Shown here piece after piece: positions 10,173 through 17,629 of a stretch of 21,699 nucleotides of DNA (positions are counted from its first letter, which is position 1; the number at the start of each line of letters is the position of its first letter). The stretch covers positions 1-21,699 of the forward strand of contig DASTGO010000282.1 in NCBI GenBank assembly GCA_035719045.1, in the 5' to 3' direction. The notes under the pieces are model-generated. The model searched no databases. It worked only from the letters and a program-made list of their open reading frames with translations, and had not been told where the DNA came from. This DNA comes from DASTGO01 sp035719045 (GTDB lineage Bacteria > Actinomycetota > Actinomycetes > Actinomycetales > Kineosporiaceae). Both the position numbers and the translations under genes were made by a program.

Positions 10173-10197
10173 GCCGGCCCGGTCTGACCAGGCCGGC
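10173..10197 (+). other. stem-loop just after the aminotransferase stop
   Basis: GCCGGCC (10173-10179) pairs with GGCCGGC (10191-10197), with a possible GGT/ACC inside. It begins 6 nt after the stop codon and precedes a much larger terminator stem. It may be a 3'-end stabiliser or part of a double terminator. Confidence 0.4.
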
Positions 10198-10221
10198 CCG
10201 GACGGCACGCCCGTCCACGTC

Positions 10222-10269
10222 CCGCTGCCCGGCACCGGATTCCCCGAGGGGTCCGGTGCCGGGCAGCGG
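10222..10269 (+). terminator. terminator of the aminotransferase gene (18-bp perfect stem)
   Basis: The arms 10222-10239 and 10252-10269 are perfect complements over 18 bp (CCGCTGCCCGGCACCGGA with TCCGGTGCCGGGCAGCGG). The loop can fold further through CCCC/GGGG. It is followed by only three T residues. Being symmetric, it could also stop transcripts arriving on the minus strand from the convergent downstream gene. Confidence 0.85.
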
Positions 10270-10310
10270 CGGTTTCGGGGCCGGGCGCCCGGCCGGGGCT
10301 CAAGCAGCGG

Positions 10311-10370
10311 GTTCAGCGGTGCAGTGGGAGGTTCAGCGGTGCAGGGGGAGATTCAGCGGTGCAGGGGGAG
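10311..10370. repeat. tandem repeat, 3 x 20 bp, carrying the stop codon of the 2H-phosphoesterase gene
   Basis: Three 20-bp units (10311-10330, 10331-10350, 10351-10370) of the form GTTCAGCGGTGCAGGGGGAG differ at only two positions in total. On the minus strand the innermost copy encodes the last residues (PLHR) and TGA stop of the phosphoesterase gene. The other two copies repeat that 3' end downstream of it. Confidence 0.95.
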
Positions 10371-10877
10371 AACCTCGGCCGCGGCCCCGGACCCGAGCCG
10401 GATGATCAGCAGGCGCTCGACCCGGCCGGCGGCCGGGCGGAACCCCTCGGCCACCAGGGCCACCGCGCGGCCGAGCGCATTCGGGGCCAGCCGCCGGGCC
10501 AGCGTGCAGTGCGCCACCCACTGGGCCGGATCGGACTGGGCACCGAACGCCCGGGCGTGACCGGCCTCCTGCAGCCCGCCGTCGACCGCGAACTGCAGGG
10601 CGGACAGCGCGGCCGACGGCTGCGGGCCGAGCCAGAGCACGCCGCCGGGGAAGGCCCCGAAGTGGTCCAGCCGGACACCGAACGGCCGCTGCCGCTGCGC
10701 CAGTCCGGCCACCAGGGCCCGGACCTGCTCCAGGTCCGGGGTCGCGACGGTGACGGCACCGAGGGTCAGATGCGGAGGATGCCGGGACACGGCGATCCGC
10801 AGCCCCGCCTCGCGCAGGGCGGTCGCCTGCCGCAGCACCGCGGCGTCCAGGTGGGGGTCGAATCCGGCGCAGACCAC
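10353..10877 (-). CDS. 2H phosphoesterase / 2'-5' RNA ligase-like protein
   Basis: The 174-residue product carries the two His-x-Thr motifs that define the 2H phosphoesterase superfamily: HLTL at residues 36-39 (in HPPHLTLGAV) and HCTL at 123-126 (in WVAHCTLARR). Family members cleave or ligate cyclic 2',3' phosphate or 2',5' RNA linkages (LigT/ThpR) or similar nucleotide esters; the substrate here is unknown. The length matches ThpR-like proteins. GTG at 10877 is chosen because GGGGGAG lies 9 nt upstream; a GTG further upstream in the same frame is possible, and the frame stays open through the neighbouring ABC gene as an antisense artefact. It is convergent with the aminotransferase gene and divergent from the ABC unit. 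The last codons and stop lie within a 20-bp tandem repeat. Confidence 0.85.
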   Translation of the reverse strand: MVCAGFDPHLDAAVLRQATALREAGLRIAVSRHPPHLTLGAVTVATPDLEQVRALVAGLAQRQRPFGVRLDHFGAFPGGVLWLGPQPSAALSALQFAVDGGLQEAGHARAFGAQSDPAQWVAHCTLARRLAPNALGRAVALVAEGFRPAAGRVERLLIIRLGSGAAAEVLPLHR

Positions 10878-11138
10878 CGCGGTCGTCTCCCCCGGCCGCC
10901 GGTGCACCGCCACCGCTCGATCGTAGGCGGCCGGGCCGCGCGGGCCCGGCGGACACGCTCCCGAACACGCCGGGCACCCCCGGGACTCGCCCTGCGGCCA
11001 GGACTTCGACGGCCCGGGGCGACGGCGGGGGGGCAGCGGGCGCGACAGCCGGAGGACGGGCGGGTCAACTGATCGGTGGACGGCCCGGCAGCCACCCGGT
11101 CGGCGCGGGCACGGGCCCGCCGGGGACAGCCTGGTGCC
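10878..11138. other. divergent intergenic region, phosphoesterase / ABC unit
   Basis: About 260 bp of very GC-rich DNA separate the two divergent starts. I see no clear TANNNT promoter in either direction and no strong palindrome. Regulation of the ABC unit by its own response regulator would be expected to act here, but I cannot point to an operator. Confidence 0.3.
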
Positions 11139-12077
11139 ATGACCATGAACGCACAGCCGGCCATCCGGGTCCGGGGGCTGCGCAAGAGCTACGCCGGGCG
11201 GCCAGCCGTCGACGGGATCGACCTCGAGGTCTCCGCCGGCGAGGTGTTCGCGCTGCTGGGTCCCAACGGAGCCGGCAAGACGACGACCACCGAGATCCTC
11301 GAGGGTTACCGCAGGCGTGACGCCGGGGAGGTCGCCGTCCTGGGCACCGACCCGCAGACCGGCGGTCCGGGCTGGCGGGCCGGGCTCGGGATCGTCCTGC
11401 AGAGCAGCACCGAGAACGCCGAGCTCACCGTCGCCGAGACGGTGGCCCACTTCGCCCGGTACTACCCCGACCCCCGGGACCCCGACGAGGTCATCGAGGC
11501 GGTCGGCCTGGCGGAGAAGCGGAAGGCCCGCACCCGGACCCTGTCCGGGGGGCAGCGCCGCCGGCTCGACGTGGCGCTGGGCATCGTCGGACGCCCGCGG
11601 CTGCTGTTCCTGGACGAGCCGACCACCGGGTTCGACCCGCAGGCGCGCCGCTCGTTCTGGGAGCTGGTCGTCTCCCTGCGCGGCGACGGGACGACCATCC
11701 TGCTCACCACGCACTACCTGGACGAGGCCGAACGACTGGCGGACCGGGTCGGCGTGATCGCGGCCGGACGACTGCTCGCGGTGGACGCCCCGCACCGGCT
11801 CGGCGGCCGGTCCGCGCACCGGGCGGTGGTCCGCTGGGAGGACGCCACGGGCCGGCACGAGCAGGACACCGACGAGCCGACCCGGCTGGTCGGGGAGCTG
11901 GCCGGCCGGTTCGGCGGCGAGGTCCCCGGGCTGCAGGTGGCCAGGCCGAGCCTTGAGGACGTGTACCTGCGGATGATCGAGGCCGCCGGGACGGCCGACG
12001 CCGACGGCCCGCCCGTCCCGGACGGCCCGCACGACCTGCGCGAACCCCTCACCACGAGCACCGGGAGCCCCCGATGA
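11139..12077 (+). CDS. ABC transporter ATP-binding protein (ABC-2 / drug-export type)
   Basis: The 312-residue product is a single nucleotide-binding subunit that powers the adjacent permease. It shows Walker A GPNGAGKT (residues 41-48), Q-loop Gln88, signature LSGGQ (135-139), Walker B LLFLDE (155-160) followed by the D-loop region PTTGFDP, and the switch His192 in LLTTHYLDEAERL. The C-terminal extension after about residue 215, ending with an LEDVYLRM-type segment, is typical of the CcmA/DrrA-like exporter subgroup. The ATG at 11139 is chosen as the first after the unrelated N-terminal frame; an ATG at 11145 is an alternative and neither has a strong Shine-Dalgarno. Its stop overlaps the permease start (ATGA at 12074-12077). 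Substrate is unknown; drug, lipid or peptide export is typical of the family. Confidence 0.94.
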   Translation: MTMNAQPAIRVRGLRKSYAGRPAVDGIDLEVSAGEVFALLGPNGAGKTTTTEILEGYRRRDAGEVAVLGTDPQTGGPGWRAGLGIVLQSSTENAELTVAETVAHFARYYPDPRDPDEVIEAVGLAEKRKARTRTLSGGQRRRLDVALGIVGRPRLLFLDEPTTGFDPQARRSFWELVVSLRGDGTTILLTTHYLDEAERLADRVGVIAAGRLLAVDAPHRLGGRSAHRAVVRWEDATGRHEQDTDEPTRLVGELAGRFGGEVPGLQVARPSLEDVYLRMIEAAGTADADGPPVPDGPHDLREPLTTSTGSPR

Positions 12078-12904
12078 GCAGCGTCACCGCCCCCCTGGCC
12101 GGGCAGTTCCGGCCCTCGGCCTGGCGGCTGGGCCTGGCCCGGACCGCGATCGAGCTGCGGATGTTCTTCCGGGAACGCGACAGCATGGTGTTCACCTTCG
12201 CCTTCCCGGTGATCATGCTGTTCATCTTCGGGTCGGTGTTCACCGGGACCGTAGCCGGCGGAGTCTCCTTCAAGCAGTACTTCACGGCCGGGATGCTCGC
12301 CTCGGGCGTGGTGCTGTCCAGCTTCCAGTCCCTGGCGATCTCGATCGCGATGGAACGCGAGGACGGCACGCTGAAGCGGCTGCGCGGGACGCCGATGCCC
12401 CCGGCGGCGTACTTCCTCGGCAAGATCGGCCTGGTCGTGGTGTCCAGCGTGGTGCAGGCCGCGGTGCTGCTGGCGGTCGGCACGGCGGTGTTCGGGCTGA
12501 GCCTGCCGTCGGACGCCTCCGTCTGGCTGCGGTTCGCCTGGATCTTCCTGCTCGGCACGACCGCCGGGACGGTGCTGGGGATCGCCTACTCGTCGGTCCC
12601 GCGCTCGGCGAAGGCCGCGGGCGCCGTGGTCAGCCCGGTCGTCATCGTCCTGCAGTTCATCTCCGGGGTGTACTTCGTCTACAGCGAGATCCCCGGCTGG
12701 ATGCAGACCGTCGGCGCGGTCTTCCCGCTGAAGTGGCTGGCGCAGGGGATGCGCTCGGTCTTCCTCCCGGACGCCGCCCGGTCCGCCGAGGTGGGCGGGT
12801 CCTGGCAGCTCCCCCAGACCGCGCTGGTACTGGCCCTGTGGACGGTGGTGGGGCTGCTGGTCTGCCTGCGCACCTTCCGCTGGCAGCGCCGGGACGCGGG
12901 CTGA
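12074..12904 (+). CDS. ABC-2 type transporter permease
   Basis: This 276-residue membrane protein is the channel partner of the preceding ATPase. Six hydrophobic segments lie at about residues 38-57, 68-90, 116-140, 152-175, 186-205 and 248-266. The cytoplasmic motif REDGTLKRLRGTPMPP (95-110), typical of ABC-2 permeases, lies between helices 2 and 3. The N-terminal 30 residues form the usual cytoplasmic amphipathic lead-in. Its ATG overlaps the ATPase stop by four bases, so the two are translationally coupled. A two-component system follows directly, which suggests that the exporter is induced by what that system senses, such as membrane or antibiotic stress. Confidence 0.93.
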   Translation: MSSVTAPLAGQFRPSAWRLGLARTAIELRMFFRERDSMVFTFAFPVIMLFIFGSVFTGTVAGGVSFKQYFTAGMLASGVVLSSFQSLAISIAMEREDGTLKRLRGTPMPPAAYFLGKIGLVVVSSVVQAAVLLAVGTAVFGLSLPSDASVWLRFAWIFLLGTTAGTVLGIAYSSVPRSAKAAGAVVSPVVIVLQFISGVYFVYSEIPGWMQTVGAVFPLKWLAQGMRSVFLPDAARSAEVGGSWQLPQTALVLALWTVVGLLVCLRTFRWQRRDAG

Positions 12905-13017
12905 CCGTGCGACCCGGACCCGGTTCCCCGACCAGGGGCGGGCACCGGTCCGGGACCGCCGGGACGGTGCCGGAGGGTCCCGCTCCGGCCGCCGTCACGG
13001 ACGGCCATGATGACCCC

Positions 13018-14256
13018 GTGCCCACCCCCACCGTCCCCGCACCGGTCCCCGAGCGGGAGGCCTGGTCCCGCTGGATCGTGGGCTGGCACCTGGCGTTCTG
13101 GGCCCTGGTCGGGCTGGCCGGGATCCGGCTGCTGATCGGGACCGATCTGACCGACCGGCAGCGGGCGACCGGAGCCGGCGTGGTGGTCACCCTGGCCCTG
13201 GGCTACCTGCTGCTGGTGCAGCGGAACTGGGCGAGCGACCCGGCCGCCGAACAGCCGCGGGTGCGCCGGGCCAGGTACGCGTACCTGTGCCTGGTCACCG
13301 TCGTCACCGGATTCGCCTGCGGGATCGACGCGAACCTGTCGATGCTGCTGTTCATCGCCTACCCGCAGACCTGGATGCTGGTCGCGGGAAGGCGGTCGGG
13401 GGCGGTGTTCACCACCGCGATCACCCTCGCCGCGCTCGCCGGGTTCCTGGCCCGGTACGGGGCGACCGTGGCGGTGCTGCGCGAGGTCGGCCCGCAACTG
13501 CTGGTCAGCCTGCTGTTCAGCCTGCTGCTGGGACTGTGGATCTCGCGGGTCGTCCAGCAGTCCCGGGAGCGGGCGGAGCTGATCACCGCGCTGGAGGCGA
13601 CCCGCAGCGAACTGGCCGCCGCAGACCATGCCGCGGGGGTGCTGGCCGAGCGGGAGCGGATGTCCCGGGAGATCCACGACACCCTGGCCCAGGGCTTCAC
13701 CAGCATCGTCATGCTGGCGCAGGCGGCGGCTGCGGCGCTGCCGTCCGACCCGGGCCGGACCGGGCGCCAGCTGGGCCAGATCGAGGACGTCGCCCGGGAG
13801 AACCTCGCCGAGGCCCGGGCCCTGGTCGCGGCACTGGCTCCGGTCGGCCTGGACGGCCGCACCCTGGCGGACGCCCTGCGGCGGCTGGTCGAGCGGTTCA
13901 GCACCCAGACCGGGATCCCGGTGGACCTCCGGCTCGGCGAGGGCACCGGGGGGCTCACCCGGCCGCAGGAGGTGGTCGTGCTGCGCACCGCGCAGGAGGC
14001 ACTGACGAACGTCCGCCGGCATGCCCACGCCCGGCGGGTCAGCGTCACCCTGCTGGCCGACGAGCAGGGGGTCCGGGCGGAGGTCGGCGACGACGGGGTC
14101 GGCTTCGGCCCGCAGGCGGCCGGTTCCGGGTTCGGCCTGGCCGGGATCCGGGGACGGGTGTCCGAGGTGGGCGGCCGGCTCGACGTGGACAGTTCCCCCG
14201 GCGGCGGCACCAGGGTCACGGTGCGGCTGCCCCGGACCGAGGAGGCGGCGGGATGA
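13018..14256 (+). CDS. sensor histidine kinase, DesK/NarL-partner type (HisKA_3)
   Basis: This membrane kinase phosphorylates the response regulator that follows it. In the 412-residue form, six predicted helices (about residues 17-41, 52-68, 86-103, 108-123, 128-146, 159-177) form an intramembrane sensor with little outside the membrane. Then come a short coiled coil (about 183-215), the HisKA_3 box SREIHDTLAQG with His220, and an HATPase domain with N-box Asn331 (EALTNVRRHA), DDGVGF (358-363) and GFGLAG (371-376). The start is uncertain. GTG at 13018 is preferred because codon bias weakens upstream of it, but GTG at 12907 (3 bp after the permease stop) and at 12967 are in frame. The stop overlaps the regulator start (ATGA). 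The sensor domain resembles those that detect membrane or envelope state. Confidence 0.92.
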   Translation: MPTPTVPAPVPEREAWSRWIVGWHLAFWALVGLAGIRLLIGTDLTDRQRATGAGVVVTLALGYLLLVQRNWASDPAAEQPRVRRARYAYLCLVTVVTGFACGIDANLSMLLFIAYPQTWMLVAGRRSGAVFTTAITLAALAGFLARYGATVAVLREVGPQLLVSLLFSLLLGLWISRVVQQSRERAELITALEATRSELAAADHAAGVLAERERMSREIHDTLAQGFTSIVMLAQAAAAALPSDPGRTGRQLGQIEDVARENLAEARALVAALAPVGLDGRTLADALRRLVERFSTQTGIPVDLRLGEGTGGLTRPQEVVVLRTAQEALTNVRRHAHARRVSVTLLADEQGVRAEVGDDGVGFGPQAAGSGFGLAGIRGRVSEVGGRLDVDSSPGGGTRVTVRLPRTEEAAG

Positions 14257-14912
14257 CGATCCGGGTGCTCGTGGTGGACGACCATCCCGTGGTCCGGTCC
14301 GGGCTGGTCGGGATGCTCGACGTGGAGGACGACCTCGACGTGGTGGGTGAGGCCGGGGACGGTGAGGAGGCGGTGGCCCGGGCGGTCGCGCTGACCCCCG
14401 ACCTGGTCCTGATGGACCTGAGGATGCCCCGGCTCGACGGTGCCGGGGCCACCGCCCGGATCGTCGCCCACTGCCCGTCGACCCGGGTGCTCGTGCTCAC
14501 CACGTACGACACCGACGCGGACATCATCCGGGCGGTGGAGGCCGGTGCGACCGGCTACCTGCTCAAGGACACCCCGCGGACCCAACTGGTGGAGGCGGTG
14601 CGCGCGGCCGCCCGCGGGGAGACCGTCCTGGCCCCCGCGGTGGCCGCCCGGCTGGTGTCCCGGCTGCGGGCACCGGCCCCGGAACCGCTCACCCCGCGCG
14701 AGGTCCAGGTGCTGGCCGCCGTCGCCCGCGGGCTGTCCAACGCCGACATCGGCCGGGAGCTGTACATCTCCGAGGCCACGGTGAAGACCCATCTGCTGCG
14801 GGCGTTCGCCAAGCTCGGGGTCGACGACCGGACCCGGGCGGTCACGGTGGCGATGGAGCTCGGCCTGCTGCCGGCCCCGGGCGGGGCCGGGACTGCGGGT
14901 GGGGCGGGGTGA
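14253..14912 (+). CDS. response regulator, NarL/LuxR family
   Basis: This 219-residue DNA-binding regulator is the partner of the preceding kinase. The receiver domain (residues 3-118) has the acidic pair Asp9-Asp10, phospho-acceptor Asp55 in LVLMDLRMPR, Thr83 and Lys105. A LuxR-type helix-turn-helix follows at about 146-205 (LTPREVQVLAAVARGLSNAD, then ISEATVKTH). The C-terminal tail is a short Gly/Ala-rich run. Four-base overlap with the kinase gene indicates coupled expression. By analogy with other ABC-kinase-regulator units it probably activates the transporter genes at 11139-12904. A hairpin that also covers the end of the convergent gene follows its stop. Confidence 0.96.
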   Translation: MTIRVLVVDDHPVVRSGLVGMLDVEDDLDVVGEAGDGEEAVARAVALTPDLVLMDLRMPRLDGAGATARIVAHCPSTRVLVLTTYDTDADIIRAVEAGATGYLLKDTPRTQLVEAVRAAARGETVLAPAVAARLVSRLRAPAPEPLTPREVQVLAAVARGLSNADIGRELYISEATVKTHLLRAFAKLGVDDRTRAVTVAMELGLLPAPGGAGTAGGAG

Positions 14913-14923
14913 GGGCGGCCGGG

Positions 14924-14959
14924 GGCCGGGTGCTGAGGCCGGACCGTCAGCGCCCGGCC
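14924..14959. terminator. bidirectional terminator between convergent genes
   Basis: A 13-bp stem with one G-T wobble (14924-14936 with 14947-14959; arms GGCCGGGTGCTGA and TCAGCGCCCGGCC) encloses a 10-nt loop. It starts 11 nt after the response regulator stop and includes the last codons and stop of the convergent glycosyltransferase-like gene. No T-run flanks it. Its position suits termination from both sides. Confidence 0.65.
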
Positions 14960-16170
14960 GTGCCGGCCACCCACGCCGGGCCACGGCTCTCACCGGCCAG
15001 CCCCAGACGTTCCAGCGCAGCGGGCGGCTCCAGACCCGAGGGCAGCGCCTCCTGCGCCTGCTGCCAGCGGTCCAGATCCTCCTGCCAGTCCCGGACGTAG
15101 CCGGCCAGCTGCTGCGGCCAGTCGTCACGGTGCCGGCAGACCGCCTCCTTGAGGCAGAGCCGGATCAGCTCCCGCTCTGGGTCGTCGGGCAGCAGTTCGT
15201 CGATCCGCCGGATCAGCCGCTTCCGGCAGGCCAGTTCCTCTCGCCAGTAGTCCGGCTCCAGGGCCGCGGACAGCGGGGCCGCGAGGTGTTCCAGGCGCAG
15301 CAGTCCCTCGCCCAGCACGTCACCGAACTCCTCCGAGCCGGCCCGCCGGGGGTCGGCGAACGGGCGGTAGGCCTCCTGGGGCAGCCAGTCCCCGGCCAGG
15401 GCGACCTCACCCCGGTGCAGCATCGGCTGCAGGAACAGCCAGTCCTCGTTGTAGACCCCGGGGAAGAACGGCAGCGGCCCGGTCGCGTCGACGGCCAGTG
15501 CCGCGTCGCTGATGAACGTGTCCTGCGCTCCCCCGGCGTGCCGGTAGGCGTGGCAGACCACGGAGTTGTCCGGGAAGTCGCGGAAGGCCCAGCCAGCCGC
15601 CCGCCGCGGGGCATCGGGGTCGTCCAGCAGGGCGCAGGTCCTGGCCAGGTCGGGTCCGCCCAGTCCGCTGACGTCGTCGTTGTGGAACAGGAGGCGCCGC
15701 CAGCCGAGCAGCCGGGCCAGCAGGATCCCGAGATTGCGCTTCAGATGCGTGTCAGGCCCCCAGCGCCGGCCCGGCCCGAACCGGGAGGTGGCAAGCCCGG
15801 GATAGCCGGCCGGGGCGGGGCCGGCCGCCCGGACATCGATCGCCAGTGCCGTGGCCGCTGCGGGAGATCCCCCCGGACCGCAGGACCCGAGCCACCGGGC
15901 GACCGCGCCGGCCTCCACCCCACCGCTGCACAGCAGGACCAGTGCCGCCCCGGTCTCCGCGGCCACGTCGGCAGCCGCCTGCAGATGCCGCAGTGACCGG
16001 TAGGCCGGTACCAGGACGGCGTCCAGGCGGGTGGCAGCGTCCAGGCGGGTGGCGCTGCCGGTGGACGGGCCGCCGGGGAGGGGCAGGGCGCCGGAGGCGG
16101 GTAGCCGGTCCCGGTGGGAGTCCAGGTGGCGGCGTCCGAGGACGGGCAGCAGGGCGGGCAGCGTCCCCAT
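14947..16170 (-). CDS. glycosyltransferase-like protein of unassigned substrate
   Basis: I recognise this 407-residue product as a conserved actinobacterial type resembling GT-A glycosyltransferases, without a known function. Near the N-terminus, AVLVPAYRSLRHLQAAADVA (residues 51-70) and TGAALVLLCSG look like the start of a nucleotide-sugar-binding Rossmann half. At 143-167, HLKRNLGILLARLLGWRRL leads into FHNDDV, where relatives I recall have a LDDD-type metal site; here it reads NDD. FPDNSVVCHAYR (199-210), GGAQDTFI (213-220), FFPGVYNEDWLF (235-246) and RPFADPRRAGSEEFGD (269-284) are further conserved-looking blocks. ATG at 16170 has GGAGG four bases upstream; ATG at 16197 is an alternative. 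No signal peptide or membrane helix is evident. It follows the HTH-sensor gene in the same direction by 235 bp. Confidence 0.75.
   Translation of the reverse strand: MGTLPALLPVLGRRHLDSHRDRLPASGALPLPGGPSTGSATRLDAATRLDAVLVPAYRSLRHLQAAADVAAETGAALVLLCSGGVEAGAVARWLGSCGPGGSPAAATALAIDVRAAGPAPAGYPGLATSRFGPGRRWGPDTHLKRNLGILLARLLGWRRLLFHNDDVSGLGGPDLARTCALLDDPDAPRRAAGWAFRDFPDNSVVCHAYRHAGGAQDTFISDAALAVDATGPLPFFPGVYNEDWLFLQPMLHRGEVALAGDWLPQEAYRPFADPRRAGSEEFGDVLGEGLLRLEHLAAPLSAALEPDYWREELACRKRLIRRIDELLPDDPERELIRLCLKEAVCRHRDDWPQQLAGYVRDWQEDLDRWQQAQEALPSGLEPPAALERLGLAGESRGPAWVAGTAGR
16019..16054. repeat. in-frame tandem repeat, 2 x 18 bp
   Basis: The unit GCGTCCAGGCGGGTGGCA is repeated with one mismatch (16019-16036 and 16037-16054). 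It encodes a duplicated six-residue ATRLDA motif (residues about 40-51) in the N-terminal part of the glycosyltransferase-like protein, keeping the frame. Confidence 0.9.
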
Positions 16171-16318
16171 CGGCCCTCCGGAGGCAGTCAGGGTCATAGG
16201 TGGCCATTCCCAGGTACGGACCGCGGCGCCCCCGAGCGCGGTGATGTCGATGCGGGTCCGGGCCCCGGGTCTCGGGTCCCGCCTGGCCACGGCCTCCGGC
16301 CGGTCGCGGGAGGTCCTG

Positions 16319-16356
16319 GGTGGTGCGGCGGTGCAGGGGTGGTGCGGCGGTGCAGG
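16319..16356. repeat. tandem repeat, 2 x 19 bp, intergenic
   Basis: The unit GGTGGTGCGGCGGTGCAGG occurs twice in perfect tandem in the gap between the HTH-sensor gene and the glycosyltransferase-like gene. It shares the core GCGGTGCAGGG with the 20-bp repeats at 10311-10370, 6 kb away. Confidence 0.9.
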
Positions 16357-16405
16357 GTCGACGGGCGGCCGCCGGGTGCGTGCCGCGGACGGCTCGGGAG
16401 ATCCG

Positions 16406-17629
16406 TCAGCGGTCCGGACCCGGTCCGGGCTGCGGTCCGGGATCGTCCGGGCCCACCGCGTATCCGGGGAGGTCGCCGGGGTCGCGCCAGCCCCGCAGGA
16501 CGTGGAACGGGCGATGGAGGTCCGGGGTCACGGTCCGGCCGCCGAGGCGGGTATGGAACACCGGGATCCGCATCAGCAGCCAGAAGTCGTCGGGGTCCAC
16601 GTGCCCGGCGAGGTAGTCCTCGTTGCGGGACCGCAGCTGGGGATCGGTCAGGCTGCGCACCACGCCGTACGTTCCCCGGCTGAACACCCCGGTGCACAGC
16701 GTCAGCGTCGCGGACAGGTTCATCGGGTTCGGTCGGCGCACCAGCAGGCCGATGTCGTACTCCAGCTGCGGGTAGCCGCCGTCCGCGACGGGCTCGCCCT
16801 CGCCGTCGAACTCGACCCGATGCCCCCCGACGCCGAGGAAGGTCGGCCGGTGGACCTCGGAGCAGATGCCGTTCACCACCGGGTTGCCGTCGTCGTCGAG
16901 GGTGACGACGAACTCCCGGTCGTACTCCGGGTCGCCGCCCTCGGGCAGCCGGGTGAAGACGGGCAGGTCCAGCCGGCGCATCATCCAGGCCAGCGCGGAG
17001 GGCTCACGCGGTGGCTCCGCCGGGTTCGCCAGGGTGTCACCCCCGCCCAGCAGGATCAGATGCGCGGTGAGGTCGTCCGCCTCGACCCCGCGCCGGGTGA
17101 GGTAGCGGACGTCGCTGTCCGGGTTCTCGGCCCGCAGGTGGCCGTACAGTTCCGCGGTGGCGTCCATGTCGGCATCGCCCAGGGACTGGATGTAGTTCGG
17201 GTGGAAGGCATTGCTGTACGGCACCGCCTCCATCACCTTGGGGTACATCGAGGTGGAGACGATCCGGATCGGCCTGCCGTCGGGGAAGTGCCAGAACCGG
17301 CCGCCCAGCCGTCCCACCGGCCCCACCGCAGCACCGTCGTCCGGACCGGCGGCATCCTCGCGCAGAGCCGTCAGCCGGGACAGCAGGGACGCCACGGGAT
17401 CGGCGCCGCCCGCAGCGTCCGCGGGCCCGGCCAGCGTGCGGGCGTAGGCCTCCAGCCAGCGATCGGGAGGGACCGCCCGCCCGCTCTCCCAGGACGAGAT
17501 GAGCGCCGGGCTGAGCGGCCTGGACTCGTTGAGCTCCTCGCCGAGCCGGCGCTGGGTCAGGCCGTGCGCCTCACGCAACTGCCGCAGCAGCTGGGCGAGG
17601 GAAGAGGGCTGGAGGTCCGCGGCAGTCAT
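16406..17629 (-). CDS. XRE-family HTH protein with large unassigned C-terminal domain
   Basis: The 407-residue product starts with an XRE-type helix-turn-helix (residues 11-66: LAQLLRQLREAHGLTQRRLG, then SPALISSWESGR). A linker rich in Ala, Asp and Gly follows, and then a roughly 270-residue domain (110-382). That domain opens RFWHFPDGRPIRIVST, has an acidic/aromatic block with LYGHLRAENPDSDVR (161-175), a possible nucleotide- or ligand-binding LILLGGGD (191-198), YDIGLLVRRPNPMN (291-304) and CTGVFSRGTYGVVRSLTDP (312-330). I recall similar fusions in other actinobacteria annotated only as HTH proteins, and I cannot assign the domain to a named fold. ATG at 17629 has an ideal AGGAGG 8 nt upstream. 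The C-terminus ends in a Pro/Gly tail. It probably regulates itself and the glycosyltransferase-like gene downstream. Confidence 0.85.
   Translation of the reverse strand: MTAADLQPSSLAQLLRQLREAHGLTQRRLGEELNESRPLSPALISSWESGRAVPPDRWLEAYARTLAGPADAAGGADPVASLLSRLTALREDAAGPDDGAAVGPVGRLGGRFWHFPDGRPIRIVSTSMYPKVMEAVPYSNAFHPNYIQSLGDADMDATAELYGHLRAENPDSDVRYLTRRGVEADDLTAHLILLGGGDTLANPAEPPREPSALAWMMRRLDLPVFTRLPEGGDPEYDREFVVTLDDDGNPVVNGICSEVHRPTFLGVGGHRVEFDGEGEPVADGGYPQLEYDIGLLVRRPNPMNLSATLTLCTGVFSRGTYGVVRSLTDPQLRSRNEDYLAGHVDPDDFWLLMRIPVFHTRLGGRTVTPDLHRPFHVLRGWRDPGDLPGYAVGPDDPGPQPGPGPDR

Noticed and set aside
10311..10370. Tandem repeats as a CRISPR array
   Set aside because: The 20-bp units abut with no spacers and there are no cas genes.
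10353..12032. A 559-codon minus-strand frame running through the ABC ATPase gene
   Set aside because: Only its last 174 codons carry the 2H-phosphoesterase motifs; the rest is antisense to a clear ABC ATPase.
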